NCBI GenBank assembly: GCA_029820995.1
Contig: JALGUG010000002.1
Location: 1 to 55,529, forward strand
Source: Candidatus Zipacnadia bacterium
GTDB taxonomy: Bacteria; Armatimonadota; Zipacnadia; JALGUG01
DNA length: 55,529 bases
Direction of reading: 5' to 3'
The translations under genes were made by a program, and so were the position numbers. Positions within the stretch are counted from its first letter, which is position 1, and the number at the start of each line of letters is the position of its first letter. The notes under the pieces were generated by a model, which made no database searches, was not told where the DNA came from, and worked only from the letters and a program-made list of their open reading frames with translations. This document shows positions 34,001-41,998 of this stretch, piece after piece.

Positions 34001-35075
34001 GCAGGTCCGCGATGAAGGCTTCGCCTTGGCCGAGGCCCTCATAGTTTCCGATAATGATCAGCGCGCGGCCGTCCTCACCGGTGGGGAAGCGGACCTCCAG
34101 TGGCTGATAGGTTGCAGTCACCGTGGAAGTGACAGTGTAGGGCCGGGACCGGGAGCCCTTTCTCTCCGAGGTCCGGGCGCGCAGGTAAATCCGGGCGCTG
34201 CCGCGCACCAGGGCCTGCAGACGGTAGATGCTGTGGGGCTTGAGCTGCAAGCTCTGGTTGGCCGCGCTGTAGCGCCCGGGGCACTGGAAGCGAATCACTT
34301 GCTTACCGGCGTCGGTGACCGAGGAGAACAGTGCAGCATCTTTCTCATCAAAGGCCCACGCGACGATCTTGCCATCTTTGCGTCGGGCCATGTTCGCGTT
34401 CGTGAGCAGGTTGGGGTCCTCGAAGAAGAGCAACCCGTAGTCGTCCGCTCCGGCATAGCGCGACTTCGGCGGCCACGTGCTGAGCGCGACCTCGGCCGCG
34501 GTATGATCCTCCCGCCCCAGCTTGAGCTGAAACATCTGCCCGCGTGTGGGAGGCTTAACCCCGAGGTCCGCCCAGGGGAGGGCCAGTTCCGCTCGCCACT
34601 CCTGTGGGCCGACTGCGGTTCTTACCGCGCCTGAGGGCTGCCACACCTGGCTCGCAGAGCCGGCCCGTCGCCGCACGCCCTGCCGAGCGCCGCGACAGTT
34701 TACGATAAACTGGTCGAACTCCAGCACGCTGTTGGTGGTGCGAAGCCAGATCTCGATGCAGTCATCCTGCCAAACGTCGCCGGTCCAGTCCTGGGCTTTC
34801 GCACGCAGGCGATCGGGGTGCGGCTCCGCGCACCGCGCCGCGACGTAGAGCGCCTGGTCGTCGAAACACAGCCAAAACCGTGCGGCTTTCGCCGGAGGCT
34901 GTTCGGACAGCGGCAGCGTGAAGTCCGGCACGACGGCGGCCCGATTCCAGCAGGCGTCATTCAAGTCCCCGTCTATGGTCGGCCGAGCCGCAGTGCGAGG
35001 GCAGATGATCATGCCCGCATCCGGCGGCGCCGCGACAACGAGATTCGCCAGCCATACTGCAACGGCGAGGGTCAT
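31071..35075 (-). CDS. Large secreted CBM9-type multidomain protein
   Basis: A 1334-residue protein with a short signal peptide. Residues about 25-220 match a carbohydrate-binding family 9-like domain (PTIDGDLNDACWNRA, LYVAARCAEP, DDCIEIWL, SRYAGADDYGLLFFED). The next 450 residues are beta-rich binding domains. From about 730 to 1180 the sequence is helix-rich, with many Trp, Tyr and paired Leu, like the alpha/alpha toroid of polysaccharide lyases or heparinase II/III-like enzymes. The end (residues about 1230-1330, RDLAL...PEIYEGNNQVEL) is a CARDB-like domain. AGAGGAG lies ahead of the ATG at 35075. No single catalytic motif is clear, so enzyme or scaffold cannot be decided. The esterase follows as a likely operon partner. 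Confidence 0.75.
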   Translation of the reverse strand: MTLAVAVWLANLVVAAPPDAGMIICPRTAARPTIDGDLNDACWNRAAVVPDFTLPLSEQPPAKAARFWLCFDDQALYVAARCAEPHPDRLRAKAQDWTGDVWQDDCIEIWLRTTNSVLEFDQFIVNCRGARQGVRRRAGSASQVWQPSGAVRTAVGPQEWRAELALPWADLGVKPPTRGQMFQLKLGREDHTAAEVALSTWPPKSRYAGADDYGLLFFEDPNLLTNANMARRKDGKIVAWAFDEKDAALFSSVTDAGKQVIRFQCPGRYSAANQSLQLKPHSIYRLQALVRGSARIYLRARTSERKGSRSRPYTVTSTVTATYQPLEVRFPTGEDGRALIIIGNYEGLGQGEAFIADLRVMQDVGYEADGPALPVPVNAEQPTVVSKLLVTDCRALRGFILAPVDGRLDSVNWNADRWEYNQPGAGAGVGYRYHNNDGLHITLADRRGVDAIQIRGGAKCNVYRDVKQYDDPAAAPLVWECLGRGRTNRVLFPQPVQTDRFSFFDVGGGYLADITFFRLSSGTGGFPAPQRLRVGSPWPDAPIAGERDRRFGEQDRQTFRLGEGGAFALPADRTIHLVTPAASEELPLAAVGLDLKLDSLPGETPMTLIVHDALYPPAELMRADCAVAGPGRMHVILDFPDQILPPGKCLWLSIRSAAATQVSQAAVELYRVPRQRALPEALAYRKLVMKGVFCSLSEARQWMTWRRKMDFAQWARGNRWGPAVLLLKDIVDHCKALAPGDDLVRQYDEWLYQRARRLKPFEPQIDPVPGAPEWAVVLRQAWLTARRVPQWWLDHRLVPTGEFGGLVGDDSDMYQNYADFPMLETGGVAARLKSAADALMELADAENLEHGLNKRTMDPLHAYEEGMNQEALLAWWHYGDPVCFERCLIAARSTEALTVMTPAGHRHFKSQDCGAEDLRIERKTGVDGHAHPLMLHPTFEVAWYNRNPRALKLLRQWADGWLAHMKPGEYATSVEVATEKVTAKSSRPLSGGYGGQSAAFSFLYWITGDTKYLQPFFWGYEAGRRDGYITRVLPELYHRGALDALGEKRNPVLEVHPITRGLLTGDKAPIIEALKRDIAELQRFPDMYTTAEQFTDRIFLHAVTNAAICYTGGYATRNKFSQTHAVSWEGFGTDYAALILAAHPDAFKAILYSFADRPLRGRARFWTLDHGRYRLTLGPDANGDDRADSVELQQELEIQKATAVPLTLPPKQVMVLELQQIERLDDVLQRPDLALSAREIKVTADGVEGIIHNIGARGAPATSVALLDDQGQVRARTPVAALEPPLDLTPRRQPFSIAVKVPPDAKGWRLVADPEYQIPEIYEGNNQVELPTSR

Positions 35076-35270
35076 AACGATGCTCTCCTCTCACCCGCCC
35101 GGGGATGTATCTTTCGGCTTGACGTGCAGCGCCCCGACCTGAACTTCCACACAAGCGCTGTCGGGTCCTGTTCGGTCAGCGGACTCGGGCAGGGCCGTAA
35201 CCCGTCACGGGGAGCTTCGTCTCTATCAGTATACGCCGTCAACGATGCTCGACGGAGGGGGCGTTTCAGG

Positions 35271-36410
35271 ATGTCTACTCGGATGGTGGCGACCGGTGTG
35301 GCTGTGTGTCTGGCGCTGGCCGTGCTTGGCCGGGCGGAGAATGCCTTTGAGCATTACCAACGCGCCGTGGACCTGTTGCCGGTTGAGCCGCGCACCGATG
35401 CTGCCTTTGAGGACGGGCGCGAGCTTGCCCCGGAGGCCGCCTGGGCGGTGAAGGATGCGCAGGCGGCGCTGGACGAGCTGCGTCTGGGCTTGGCGCTTCC
35501 GTGCGTCATGCCGGCTGTGACCTCGTTCGACCAGCCGCTGCCGTATTTGGCTGGATTTCGCCGGCTGGGGCGTGCCCTGGTGGTTGAGGGGTGGATGTAT
35601 GAGGACAAGGGCGAATGGGCCCACGCGTGTCAAAGCTACCGCGATCTGCTGAAGCTGGGCCAGGACACAGCCCGCGGTGGTGGATTGATTCACAAGCTGG
35701 TCAGCATCGCGGTCGAAGGTCTGGCCTGGCGAGAGCTGGAGCAGTGGGTTTCGCGGGCCATGGCCCGCGAGGCGGAGCTACGCGAGCTGCTCGGGCTCCT
35801 GCAGAAGTTCGAGCGGAACGAGGTCTCCTACGCGGACGTGCTTCAGCGTGAGTTCGAGCTGACGGGTATCGCCGTCCGACGGCTTGCCGCGGACCCCAAG
35901 GGTCAAGAGGCCACTCTGAAGGAGCTCGGCCTGAAGCCGGGCTTCTCGGCCGAGGACGTGCTGGGGCAGCTCGACGGCTACTTCGGGCAAGCAGTGAAGT
36001 GGGCCCGGAAGCCGTATCCGGAGGCCTGTGCGCAGCCCGTAGTGGTCGCGGCTGAGGACCGCGCTGCCCAGGCCTTGATGCCGGCGTTCAAACGGGCGCT
36101 GGATCAGGTCACCCGCAACACTGCCCGCTGCCGGGGCATGCAGCTCCTGGTGGCGCTCAAGCTGTATCGCCTGCGTCAACAGACGTGGCCCGCGGACCTC
36201 AGGGCCCTGGTGCCCGAGGTCATCCCCCAACCCCTGACCGACCCCTTTACTGGGGAACCCTTCCACTATCGCGTCGAAGACAACAGGGCGATGGTCTACA
36301 GCCTGGGCCCTAACCAGAGGGACGACGGAGGCGTTCCACTCCGGGCGGGGGCCGGGCACCGCCAGACCAGCGATATCGTGTTCGTGCTGGCGGCTGTGCC
36401 CCGGAGGTAG
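35271..36410 (+). CDS. Secreted protein with pseudopilin-like C-terminus
   Basis: A 379-residue protein. A signal peptide (MVATGVAVCLALAVLG) is followed by a largely alpha-helical region rich in Glu, Leu and Arg (about 60-290). The final 70 residues (LKLYRLRQQTWPADLRALVPE...DPFTGEPFHY...YSLGPNQRDDGG) resemble the C-terminal fold of type II secretion GspG-type pseudopilins, where a Gly/Asp-rich YSLGPNxRDDGG loop binds calcium. There is no pilin N-terminal hydrophobic helix or prepilin site, so it is not a true pseudopilin. Such proteins occur in Planctomycetota and Armatimonadota, function unknown. The ATG at 35271 has GGAGGGGG about 11 bases upstream. It is divergent from the CBM9-type gene. 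Confidence 0.7.
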   Translation: MSTRMVATGVAVCLALAVLGRAENAFEHYQRAVDLLPVEPRTDAAFEDGRELAPEAAWAVKDAQAALDELRLGLALPCVMPAVTSFDQPLPYLAGFRRLGRALVVEGWMYEDKGEWAHACQSYRDLLKLGQDTARGGGLIHKLVSIAVEGLAWRELEQWVSRAMAREAELRELLGLLQKFERNEVSYADVLQREFELTGIAVRRLAADPKGQEATLKELGLKPGFSAEDVLGQLDGYFGQAVKWARKPYPEACAQPVVVAAEDRAAQALMPAFKRALDQVTRNTARCRGMQLLVALKLYRLRQQTWPADLRALVPEVIPQPLTDPFTGEPFHYRVEDNRAMVYSLGPNQRDDGGVPLRAGAGHRQTSDIVFVLAAVPRR

Positions 36411-36455
36411 CGTTTACTCCACAGTTCCTCTCGTTGACCCCTCGTTTGACAGTGC

Positions 36456-36484
36456 TTGCTTTTCGGCGTCGCAGGTGCTATCAT
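36456..36484 (+). promoter_or_regulatory. Promoter before hsp20
   Basis: TTGCTT (36456-36461) and TATCAT (36479-36484) are 17 bases apart, with TG two bases before the -10. TTGACA also occurs at 36446-36451 but would leave 27 bases to the same -10. No CIRCE or sigma-32 consensus is visible. The transcript would have a leader of about 75 bases. Confidence 0.5.
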
Positions 36485-36564
36485 AGTGCTCCCGTCGTAG
36501 GGGGCCGATGGGCAAGGTTTAAAGGCTTGGGGTCGGCGCTCTTGTGCGTGAAGGAGGCAGCGTG

Positions 36565-37011
36565 ATGGCGGCGCTTACAGCCGGGCTACGGGGGCATAAC
36601 CCTCGAAGGGTGGGACTCACCCGCAAGCGTGTTGTTGTACAGTGGCAGCGTCCGACGGACCCCCCGATTATCCCCGCCTCACGCGGCTTTTCTCCGCCGA
36701 CGGACGTGTACGAGACGGAGGAGGAGATCATCGTGCGGATCGAGGTCGCGGGCGTGGACCCAAGCAAGATTGAGATCAACGTGGATGAGACCACGCTGAA
36801 GGTCAGCGGGGAACGGCCCGATCCCGGCGCCGGCCATCACCGGATCTATCATCAGCTTAGCATCGAGTACGGCAACTTCCTGACTTTCGTGCAATTGCCA
36901 GAGCGCGTCGATTCGGACCAGGCGAAGGCGAGGTATCGCGACGGGTTCCTGAGGATCGCCTTGCCGAAACGCCCGCGCCCGCCGGGCCCGACGACGGTTC
37001 ACATTGAGTAG
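36565..37011 (+). CDS. Hsp20-type small heat-shock protein
   Basis: A 148-residue protein with a central alpha-crystallin domain. PPTDVYETEEEIIVRIEVAGVD opens it, followed by INVDETTLKVSGERP, a loop with the RIYHQLSIEYGNF strand and LPERVDSDQAKARYRDGFLRIALPK, in the order expected for Hsp20/IbpA. The N-terminal 50 residues are basic, and there is no I-x-I tail motif in the usual spot; the end is VHIE. ATP-independent holding of unfolded proteins is the family role. The ATG at 36565 has AAGGAGG seven bases upstream. Lon follows 54 bases after the stop, so the holdase and protease are probably coexpressed. Confidence 0.9.
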   Translation: MAALTAGLRGHNPRRVGLTRKRVVVQWQRPTDPPIIPASRGFSPPTDVYETEEEIIVRIEVAGVDPSKIEINVDETTLKVSGERPDPGAGHHRIYHQLSIEYGNFLTFVQLPERVDSDQAKARYRDGFLRIALPKRPRPPGPTTVHIE

Positions 37012-37065
37012 GCTGCGGCGCGAAGTCTTGCCGCGACGGCAGCCGCGGCAGAAGCGCGGTCGTGA

Positions 37066-39459
37066 GTGCTGCTGACGATTATGCCCGAGGACGGCATCCC
37101 GCTGGAAGGTGTACCGGAAGCCCCACCGACCCCCACGCGTCTACCCGTGTTCCCACTGCGACGCGCCGTGATCTTTCCGGCGATGGTGGCGCCCGTGGCC
37201 GCGGAAGCGGGCGGCGAGGCGAAGATGATTGACGACGCGCTGGCCGGCGACCGCATGATAGCGGTGGTCGCGGCGAAGGACCCGGACAAGGAGGTCTTGA
37301 CACCGGACGACCTGTACACCGTGGGGGCTTCGGCGCAGATCTTGAAGATGATGAAGATGCCCGACGATTCGCGGCGGCTGTTGATCCGCGGGGTGAGTCG
37401 GGTCGAGATCACCGGGTACATCCACACGGATCCGTACCTGGTCGCCGGGGCGCGGACGCGGGAAGATATCATCAGCGACGAGCAGGAACTGGAGCCACTT
37501 CAACAGCAGCTTCTGACCTTGTTCAAGCAGGTCGTAGAGGTATCGCCGTACCTGCCCGACGACGTCTACGTTCATGCCATCAACATTGAGAGCGCGAGCA
37601 CGATCGCCGACTTGGTGGCGTCGAATCTGAACATCGAGGTGGCGGAGCGCCAGGAGCTGCTGGAGACCTTCGACGTCAATGAGCGCATGCGCAAGGTTAT
37701 CGAGCTGACGCGGCGGGAACTGGCGGGGCTGGCCGTGGCGCAGGAGGTGCAGAGCGAGGCCAAGGGGGAGATGGAGAAGGCGCAGCGGGAGTATTACCTG
37801 CGCCAACAGCTTCGGGCGATACAAAAGGAGTTGGGCGAGGAGGACAGCGAGGCAGCGCAGATTGAGGAGCTGCGGGAGAAGATCGAACAGGCCGAGATGT
37901 CTCCCGAGGCTCGGGAGGCGGCAGAGCGCGAACTTAACCGGCTGCGGCGGATGTCTCCGGCTTCAGCCGAGTACACGGTGTGTCGGACGTACCTCGATTG
38001 GCTGACGGAACTGCCGTGGACCAAGTCAAGCGAGGATAAACTGGCGATTGCAGAGGCACAAAAGGTACTGGACGCAGACCACCACGACCTAGATAAGGTC
38101 AAGGATCGCGTGGTGGAGTATCTGGCGGTGCGGAAGTTGAAGGACAGCATGCACGGCCCGATTTTGTGCTTCGTAGGTCCTCCGGGCGTGGGGAAAACGA
38201 GCTTGGGTCGGTCCATTGCACGGGCCATGGGGCGGAAGTTCGTGCGGATTTCGTTGGGCGGGGTGCGGGACGAGGCCGAGATTCGGGGGCATCGGCGCAC
38301 CTATGTCGGGGCGCTTCCCGGTCGCATCATTCAAGGTCTGCGGACGGCGGGGACCAACAACCCGGTGTTCATGCTCGACGAGGTAGATAAGCTGGGAGCC
38401 GACTTCCGCGGCGATCCCTCGGCGGCGCTGCTGGAGGTGCTCGACCCCGAGCAGAACTTTTCCTTCCAGGACCACTACCTGGATGTGCCTTTTGACCTGT
38501 CCAAGGTGCTGTTCATCACTACCGCCAACGTGTTGCACACCGTCCCGCCGGCGCTGCAGGACCGCATGGAGGTCCTGAGCCTGCCCGGTTATCCGGAAGA
38601 GGACAAGCTCATTATCGCCCGCAAGTTTCTGGTGCCGCGCCAGCGCGAGGAGCACGGTCTGAAGGCCAAGCAGTGCCGCTTCTCGCCGGCGGTGCTGAAG
38701 GCGATCATCCGCGACTACACTCGCGAAGCCGGGTTGCGCAATCTTGAGCGCGAGATCGGCACGATTTGCCGCAAGGTTGCGCGGCAGGTCGCGGCCGATA
38801 AGCCGCCGCCAAAGGTTACGGTGAAGAACCTGCACGAATTCCTCGGGCCGCCCAAGTTCTTTGCCGAGGTGCGCGAGCGCGTATCACGGCCCGGTGTCGT
38901 CTGCGGACTGGCCTACACGCAACAAGGTGGGGAAGTGCTGTTCATCGAGGCGACGATCATGCCGGGCAAGGGCCACTTGACGCTGACCGGACAGCTCGGA
39001 GACGTGATGCAGGAGTCGGCTCACGCGGCGGTGAGCTACGTCCGAGCGAATGCCGCCCGGCTCGGCATTGAGGCCAAGGTGTTCCAGCGCAATGACCTGC
39101 ATATCCATGTCCCTTCGGGCGGAGTGCCCAAGGATGGACCCTCGGCGGGCGTAACGATGGTGACGGCTCTGGCCAGCTTGCTGACCGATCGGCCGGCGCG
39201 CCCTGATCTGGCGATGACGGGAGAGATAACCTTGCGGGGGAAGGTGCTGCCGGTCGGCGGGATTAAGGAGAAGTGCCTGGCGGCCCGGCGCGCGGGCATC
39301 AAGACCGTCATTTTGCCGCGCCACAACGAGAACGATCTGGAGGACTTGGGAGAACAGGTCAAGAAGCAGCTCGAGTTTCGATTTGTTGACACGCTGGACG
39401 AGGTACTGGAGATCGCGCTGAGACCTGCGAAGGCCCGGCGTCGGCGCAAGTCAGCCTGA
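37066..39459 (+). CDS. lon: Lon ATP-dependent protease
   Basis: A 797-residue protein, as expected for bacterial Lon. The N-terminal substrate-binding domain starts RLPVFPLRRAVIFPAM. The AAA+ module has Walker A GPPGVGKTS from about residue 371, and Walker B VFMLDEVDK. The C-terminal protease shows the Ser-Lys dyad, Ser693 in PKDGPSAGV and Lys736 in GGIKEK. It degrades misfolded and regulatory proteins in the cytoplasm. I kept the GTG at 37066; the ATG at 37081 is an equally possible start, and neither has a clear ribosome site. It follows hsp20 closely on the same strand and ends in a strong hairpin. The order Hsp20-Lon fits a protein-quality operon. Confidence 0.95.
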   Translation: MLLTIMPEDGIPLEGVPEAPPTPTRLPVFPLRRAVIFPAMVAPVAAEAGGEAKMIDDALAGDRMIAVVAAKDPDKEVLTPDDLYTVGASAQILKMMKMPDDSRRLLIRGVSRVEITGYIHTDPYLVAGARTREDIISDEQELEPLQQQLLTLFKQVVEVSPYLPDDVYVHAINIESASTIADLVASNLNIEVAERQELLETFDVNERMRKVIELTRRELAGLAVAQEVQSEAKGEMEKAQREYYLRQQLRAIQKELGEEDSEAAQIEELREKIEQAEMSPEAREAAERELNRLRRMSPASAEYTVCRTYLDWLTELPWTKSSEDKLAIAEAQKVLDADHHDLDKVKDRVVEYLAVRKLKDSMHGPILCFVGPPGVGKTSLGRSIARAMGRKFVRISLGGVRDEAEIRGHRRTYVGALPGRIIQGLRTAGTNNPVFMLDEVDKLGADFRGDPSAALLEVLDPEQNFSFQDHYLDVPFDLSKVLFITTANVLHTVPPALQDRMEVLSLPGYPEEDKLIIARKFLVPRQREEHGLKAKQCRFSPAVLKAIIRDYTREAGLRNLEREIGTICRKVARQVAADKPPPKVTVKNLHEFLGPPKFFAEVRERVSRPGVVCGLAYTQQGGEVLFIEATIMPGKGHLTLTGQLGDVMQESAHAAVSYVRANAARLGIEAKVFQRNDLHIHVPSGGVPKDGPSAGVTMVTALASLLTDRPARPDLAMTGEITLRGKVLPVGGIKEKCLAARRAGIKTVILPRHNENDLEDLGEQVKKQLEFRFVDTLDEVLEIALRPAKARRRRKSA

Positions 39460-39480
39460 GGCTCACCTGGCGGTGCAAGA

Positions 39481-39518
39481 ACCCGGGGGCGGACATGGTG
39501 TCCGTCCCCGGTGCTTTT
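39481..39518 (+). terminator. Intrinsic terminator after lon
   Basis: ACC, a one-base bulge, GGGG-x-CGGACA (39481-39495) pairs with TGTCCG-x-CCCCGGT (39499-39512) through a three-base loop, and a T4 run follows at 39515-39518. It stands 21 bases after the stop. Confidence 0.7.
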
Positions 39519-39583
39519 GGGGCGCGGAGCGGTGGATTTCAAGCCTTCGAGCCCGCTGCTGATGGTGCGCTCGAGGCTCGTGC

Positions 39584-40903
39584 TTATGCGCCCTTCTCCC
39601 AAATGAGGACCTGTTCATAGAAGGCTCCGGAGCGACGTCCGGTGCGCCGATTGACGTGCCGATTGAGGACTGTGACGGGCTGGACAGGCAATGTGTCGGC
39701 GATGTCAGCATAGAGACCGTTCTTATCGTTGACCACGATGACGATGTGGCTTCCGGCAGTCATAGGCTCTAGGGCTTTGAGCAGGGCAGCACTGATTGCC
39801 TGGACGTACTTGTCGCGCTGCGCGCGGGATGTCCCTGCAGAGGCCGGTCCTATTTCGAGTTCAGCATTCCTGAGACCGTCTCGCTCCTTGAAACCGACGC
39901 TGCCAAAAGGGTCCGGAAGAAGTGAGAGCAGTTCGTATGCGTACCTGTGCTGCTCGTGATAGTCAATGAGGCCGAGGTAGGGGGGCGAAGTAATGAGGAG
40001 GTCCGCGACGGGGAAATCCACCTCTCTGGCGTCGCCGCAGGCAACGGTGGTTCGTGCTTCGCGGCGGATGGCGGCGAACTCGGCAATGCGATGGACCGTG
40101 TCACTGCTGTAGCGCACTAGGAACTTGCGGGCCTCCTGCACGGGGTGACAGATGCGACCATGCTTGCGGCATTGGTACGGCACTCGTTGCGGCTGCTTGG
40201 GAAAGTCGAGCTCATGGTGGGGGACCAGGCGAGCAGAGCGAGCTGCGCGCGACAGGATGACCTTGAGCACGTCGGCATATTCATAGTCGGGGATGAGGGC
40301 GCAGTATGAAAGCAGTTCTTCTCGGGCCCGCGGAGCGAACCACCGGGATATGTACTCGGTCGGGCGGAGGCGGCAGTCGTGCCCATGGGCCGGAGAGAAC
40401 AGGGAGGAATCGCTGGTCTGCGAACGGTGCAGGATGTCGTAGACTTCATGCCTGAGACGAGGCAGATCGTACTGGTCGGTCTTGACTTTGCTCAGGAGGC
40501 AGTTGAAGGGAGAGATATCTACCCCAAAGGAATCAATACCAAGAGCTGCTGCTTCAACTAAGGTGGTGCCACTGCCGACAAAGGGATCGCAGACGAAGCG
40601 GGGCCGGAACTTACGGAGGAAGATCTCTACGAGCTGGGGGATGTACTTGCCCAGGTAAGGGTGCAAGCGATGGACGTGCTTGGTGCGCTCTCTCTCGGGC
40701 AGATCGCGCTCGCGCCAGTTGAGATTGAGGGACTGCAGGTCCGTCTCCGGATCCACGTTCTTGAAGTCGACAAACGGCTCTCCGGTGTACTCAGGGTTCC
40801 CCAGGGAGTCCTTGCTTCCGTCAGCAATGATCTTGGGGCCGGTTGCGTAGTCTGATGAGTGCCCCCACTGTGGTCGCTCCGGCAAGATAGGATACTCCCT
40901 CAC
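39584..40903 (-). CDS. TSPPY-type DNA methyltransferase (no HTH)
   Basis: A 439-residue amino-methyltransferase. DPFVGSGTTLVEA at about 106-118 is the SAM-binding motif I, followed by GVDISPFNC as acceptor loop. TSPPYLGLIDYHEQHRYA at 305-322 is the catalytic motif IV. The order and the 190-residue gap are those of the protein at 16999-18573, so the two belong to one family, but this one has no HTH. The gap carries a CRKHGRIC cysteine/histidine pair (about 245-252) that could hold zinc. The enzyme would make N4-methylcytosine or N6-methyladenine. No restriction gene stands near it. TrxB lies 124 bases upstream on the same strand. Confidence 0.85.
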   Translation of the reverse strand: MREYPILPERPQWGHSSDYATGPKIIADGSKDSLGNPEYTGEPFVDFKNVDPETDLQSLNLNWRERDLPERERTKHVHRLHPYLGKYIPQLVEIFLRKFRPRFVCDPFVGSGTTLVEAAALGIDSFGVDISPFNCLLSKVKTDQYDLPRLRHEVYDILHRSQTSDSSLFSPAHGHDCRLRPTEYISRWFAPRAREELLSYCALIPDYEYADVLKVILSRAARSARLVPHHELDFPKQPQRVPYQCRKHGRICHPVQEARKFLVRYSSDTVHRIAEFAAIRREARTTVACGDAREVDFPVADLLITSPPYLGLIDYHEQHRYAYELLSLLPDPFGSVGFKERDGLRNAELEIGPASAGTSRAQRDKYVQAISAALLKALEPMTAGSHIVIVVNDKNGLYADIADTLPVQPVTVLNRHVNRRTGRRSGAFYEQVLIWEKGA

Positions 40904-41027
40904 GTCACGGCTGCTTGCTCACCATGCGCTTGTTCGGTTCTGGGTGCAAGATGCGTGGCAAGCCTTCCGGCCAACGTGGTCCCTGTGCCACAAAGAACAT
41001 AGGTTTGGCGCGAACCGGCGCAGCGCG

Positions 41028-41951
41028 CTACCCCTCCTGCTCCGCCAAGTAACGCTGCACATCGAGGGCGGCCATGCAGCCTGAGGCGGCTGCGGTTACG
41101 GCCTGCTTGTAGCGCGTATCCTGCACGTCTCCACAGGCGAAGACGCCCGGCACGCTGGTGTGCGTTCCGTTGCGGGTGACGATGTAGCCGTTCTCGTCCA
41201 TTTCCAACTGGCCGGCAAAGAGGCTGGTGTTCGGCTCGTGGCCGATGGCCATGAACACGCCGTCACACGGGATTTCGGTGATCTCGTCGGTTTTAACGTT
41301 CCGCACCTTGACGGCTGTGACCCGGCCCTGGTTCACGTCGAGGATGTCCACGACGACGGAGTTCCAGAGGAAATCAATCTTCTCGTTTTTGAAGGCACGC
41401 TGCTGCATGATTTTGGAGGCGCGCAGCTCGTCGCGGCGGTGGATCACTGTGACACTACTGGCATAGCGCGTCAAGAACAGGCTCTCCTCCATGGCCGAAT
41501 CGCCGCCGCCGACGACCATGACCTTCTTATCCTTGAAGAAGAACCCGTCGCAGGTCGCACAGGCGGACACGCCGTGGCCCATGAGCTTCAGCTCCGAGTC
41601 CAGCCCGAGGAGGCGCGCTCTCGCTCCGGTGGCGATGATCAGCGTCCGGCACTCGTGGGTGTCCGAGCCCACTGTCACTGTGAAAGGCGGCCGGCTCAGA
41701 TCCACCGCGGTCGCGTCGCCCATGACGTGCTCGGCGCCGAATCGGTTCGCCTGCTGCTTGAACAACTCCATCAGCTCGGGCCCTAGCACTCCTTCCGGAA
41801 AGCCAGGATAGTTCTCCACCTCGGTGGTGATCATGAGCTGGCCACCGGCCTCGGTCCCCTCAATAACCAGCGGTTCCAGCTCCGCTCGCGCGGAGTACAG
41901 CGCGGCTGTCAAGCCCGCGGGGCCTGAACCAAGAATGATCACAGTGCGCAT
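41028..41951 (-). CDS. trxB: Thioredoxin reductase
   Basis: A 307-residue low-molecular-weight thioredoxin reductase. The FAD-binding GSGPAG motif is at residues 8-13, the redox pair Cys131/Cys134 in CATCDG, the NADPH Rossmann loop GGGDSAMEE follows, and the second FAD motif [23 protein letters not shown] is near the end. It passes electrons from NADPH to thioredoxin. I chose the ATG at 41951 because the frame before it is unrelated, and GGAGGG is 11 bases upstream. It begins 47 bases after the aspartase gene, on the same strand, with the DUF4384 gene before that. The three are likely one transcript. Confidence 0.92.
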   Translation of the reverse strand: MRTVIILGSGPAGLTAALYSARAELEPLVIEGTEAGGQLMITTEVENYPGFPEGVLGPELMELFKQQANRFGAEHVMGDATAVDLSRPPFTVTVGSDTHECRTLIIATGARARLLGLDSELKLMGHGVSACATCDGFFFKDKKVMVVGGGDSAMEESLFLTRYASSVTVIHRRDELRASKIMQQRAFKNEKIDFLWNSVVVDILDVNQGRVTAVKVRNVKTDEITEIPCDGVFMAIGHEPNTSLFAGQLEMDENGYIVTRNGTHTSVPGVFACGDVQDTRYKQAVTAAASGCMAALDVQRYLAEQEG

Positions 41952-41998
41952 TGCCGCAATACCCTCCTGTGGATCCGTCTCAGCCCTGTGGGGCGTCA

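Noticed and set aside
34818-35270. N-terminal extension of the pseudopilin-like secreted protein
   Set aside because: It runs antisense through the start of the CBM9-type gene. A signal peptide begins at 35271.
36411-36564. CIRCE or sigma-32 element before hsp20
   Set aside because: No TTAGCACTC-type repeat and no matching sigma-32 boxes; only a sigma-70-like promoter is seen.
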